From Pseudomonadota bacterium (GTDB lineage: Bacteria; Pseudomonadota; Gammaproteobacteria; Burkholderiales; UBA9220), in NCBI GenBank assembly GCA_021845865.1, contig JAJZVC010000002.1:42076-106075 (forward strand): a DNA stretch of 64,000 nt, in the 5' to 3' direction. A program made the position numbers and the translations under genes. Numbering within the stretch: position 1 is the first letter of the stretch; each line of letters begins with the position of its first letter. The notes below the pieces were generated by a model. That model was not told where the DNA came from. It saw only the letters and a list, made by a program, of their open reading frames with translations, and did not search any database. Shown here in pieces: positions 63,109 to 64,000 of this stretch.

Positions 63109-63858
63109 ATGCTTCCCCGGTTCGAAATTGTGTCACAGGATTTTACTGTAGCAAATTACCTAGAGTTGCTTGATCTTGCTAAGAAGCGTTTTCGGTTTGT
63201 TCAATACGCCGACAGCCAAGATTCTGAAAATATAGCCATATGGCGGCATGATATTGATATATCACCGCATAGAGCGCTGGCTTTGGCAAAGTTGGAGAAC
63301 GAGAAAGGCGTAGATGCAACGTATTTTGTCCAGCTGACGTCGCGATTCTACAATGCGATGGAAGAAGACGTTATACGTGTATTACGCCATCTCTCAAAAG
63401 TGGCGCATATTGGATTACATTTTGATCCTAATTGCTACAAAATTGAAACTATTGAAGATTTTTGCGAGAACCTGTCATTCGAAATAAATGTACTGCAAAA
63501 GCTAATTGCTGTCCCGGTCGATGCTTTTTCACTACATAACCCAACACTAGTGCAGGGAATAGCACTTAATGATCTTGCATATTGTGGGCTAATAAATGCC
63601 AGTGCGCCCCATTTTCGCGAGGCATTCGTCTATTGTTCCGACAGTAATGGATATTGGCGATACCGCACACTTCAAAATGTTCTCATGGATGAGGCTACGT
63701 CGCGGGTGCATGCGCTTACACATCCATGCTGGTGGCAGGAGGAGATTATGCCACCGAGGAAACGGGTGGCCAGATGTGTGGAAGGACGGGCGCAGGCAAG
63801 TCTAAATTATTACGATAATCTTCTTGCCGCTAACGGTAGGAAAAATGAGAACTCCTAA
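63109..63858 (+). CDS. Polysaccharide-deacetylase-like protein
   Basis: A 249-residue cytoplasmic protein without signal peptide. The NodB-like start WRHDIDISPHRAL (about residues 44-56) and GVDATYFVQLTSRFYNA correspond to the metal-binding region of carbohydrate esterase 4, with a later HIGLHFDPN histidine. Members without signal peptides occur in many O-antigen and capsule clusters. Catalytic proficiency is uncertain because the domain is short. A small frame starts inside its 3' end (ATG 63845). Confidence 0.72.
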   Translation: MLPRFEIVSQDFTVANYLELLDLAKKRFRFVQYADSQDSENIAIWRHDIDISPHRALALAKLENEKGVDATYFVQLTSRFYNAMEEDVIRVLRHLSKVAHIGLHFDPNCYKIETIEDFCENLSFEINVLQKLIAVPVDAFSLHNPTLVQGIALNDLAYCGLINASAPHFREAFVYCSDSNGYWRYRTLQNVLMDEATSRVHALTHPCWWQEEIMPPRKRVARCVEGRAQASLNYYDNLLAANGRKNENS

Positions 63859-63904
63859 AGAATTTGCAAAGGGTCTTAGGAAGCTAAAGCGGGTTTATTC
63901 GTAA
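63845..63904 (+). pseudogene. Short start of a gene probably interrupted by an insertion sequence
   Basis: ATG 63845, with AGGAAAA just upstream, overlaps the deacetylase stop by 14 bases as the operon's other genes do. It encodes 19 residues (MRTPKEFAKGLRKLK...) before a TAA that lies within the transposase gene on the other strand. I read it as the 5' remnant of the next operon gene. It may also be chance. Confidence 0.35.
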
Positions 63905-64000
63905 AAGTTTGAGTATTTCAAGGTAAAGATTATCACGGCGATGGTTGAATCTAAATTCAGTCTCTTTCAGGTGCAGGTAAAAGGTGTGCTTGGCTACGCC
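63871..64000. mobile_element. Insertion sequence end, IS1595-like (extends beyond window)
   Basis: The transposase 3' end at 63884-64000 shows that an insertion sequence occupies the right edge. The left terminus is not certain; it should lie between about 63859 and 63883. Inverted repeat ends and target duplication cannot be checked because the other end is outside the window. Confidence 0.4.
63884..64000 (-). CDS. IS1595-family (ISXO2-like) transposase, C-terminal end
   Basis: The last 38 codons of a leftward gene whose start is beyond base 64000. The residues HTFYLHLKETEFRFNHRRD and LKLLRINPL are characteristic of the C-terminus of IS1595-group transposases, in particular the E-x-x-FRFNxR segment just after the catalytic core. 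It stops with TAG at 63886-63884. Opposite orientation to the sugar operon and a low-GC context support a mobile element insertion. Confidence 0.7.
   Translation of the reverse strand, partial: GVAKHTFYLHLKETEFRFNHRRDNLYLEILKLLRINPL

Overview
The window is a GC-rich betaproteobacterial chromosome segment, most like Rhodocyclales/Nitrosomonadales. The reasons are the gene order pilMNOPQ-aroKB-dgt-gltBD-hemE-priA, system II cytochrome c maturation (ResB/CcsA) next to a dihaem cytochrome c4, several PilZ proteins, and a DsrS-like protein beside a MoxR/VWA pair. Taxonomy below class level is inference. Genes are packed tightly, often with 1-8 bp start/stop overlaps, and no gene-free stretch reaches 300 bases. 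I saw no rRNA, tRNA or CRISPR array.

Layout, left to right. 1-5473: dsbA (cut by the window edge), a SPOR-domain protein, argS, a small PilZ gene and priA. 5491-8141: a two-gene type IIS restriction-modification module (AlwI-like nuclease plus beta-class methyltransferase) lying between hemE and priA. 8219-18031: hemE, gltD, gltB, dgt, aroB and aroK. 18105-23117: the type IV pilus operon pilM-N-O-P-Q, divergent from ponA (PBP1A), with a large AT-rich dyad between them. 23292-29714: ponA, a nucleotidyltransferase-like gene, a YcgR-like PilZ gene, hemB, engB and cytochrome c4. 29794-32976: resB and ccsA. 33024-37017: a four-gene leftward MoxR / VWA-metallopeptidase-like / DsrS-like / unknown cluster. 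37148-43603: dus, then leftward thiC-uppP-thiD-thiE-hemL behind a TPP riboswitch. 43809-50330: pcm-like methyltransferase, rhodanese, PilZ, the LPS-core genes waaA and waaC, an AI-2E-type permease, a WaaE-like glycosyltransferase and a nucleotide-sugar epimerase.

From about 50335 to the right edge base composition drops and codon use changes. This is a surface-polysaccharide (probably O-antigen) island: rfbB-rfbA-rfbC, wbpB-wbpD-wbpE, a radical SAM/SPASM enzyme, a DegT aminotransferase, a methyltransferase, an asparagine-synthase-like amidotransferase, a hexapeptide acyltransferase, an MsbA-type ABC exporter and a polysaccharide-deacetylase-like protein. It ends in the 3' part of an IS1595-type transposase, which appears to interrupt the next gene. 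rfbD, wbpA, wbpI and dedicated polymerase genes are not in the window.

Points most worth a second look: the radical SAM + DegT + amidotransferase combination in the sugar island; the MoxR/VWA/DsrS-like cluster; the riboswitch whose P1 strand is shared with a competing hairpin and which may also control uppP and hemL; and intrinsic terminator-like hairpins placed only 13-29 nt before the start codons of aroK, hemE, dus and resB.
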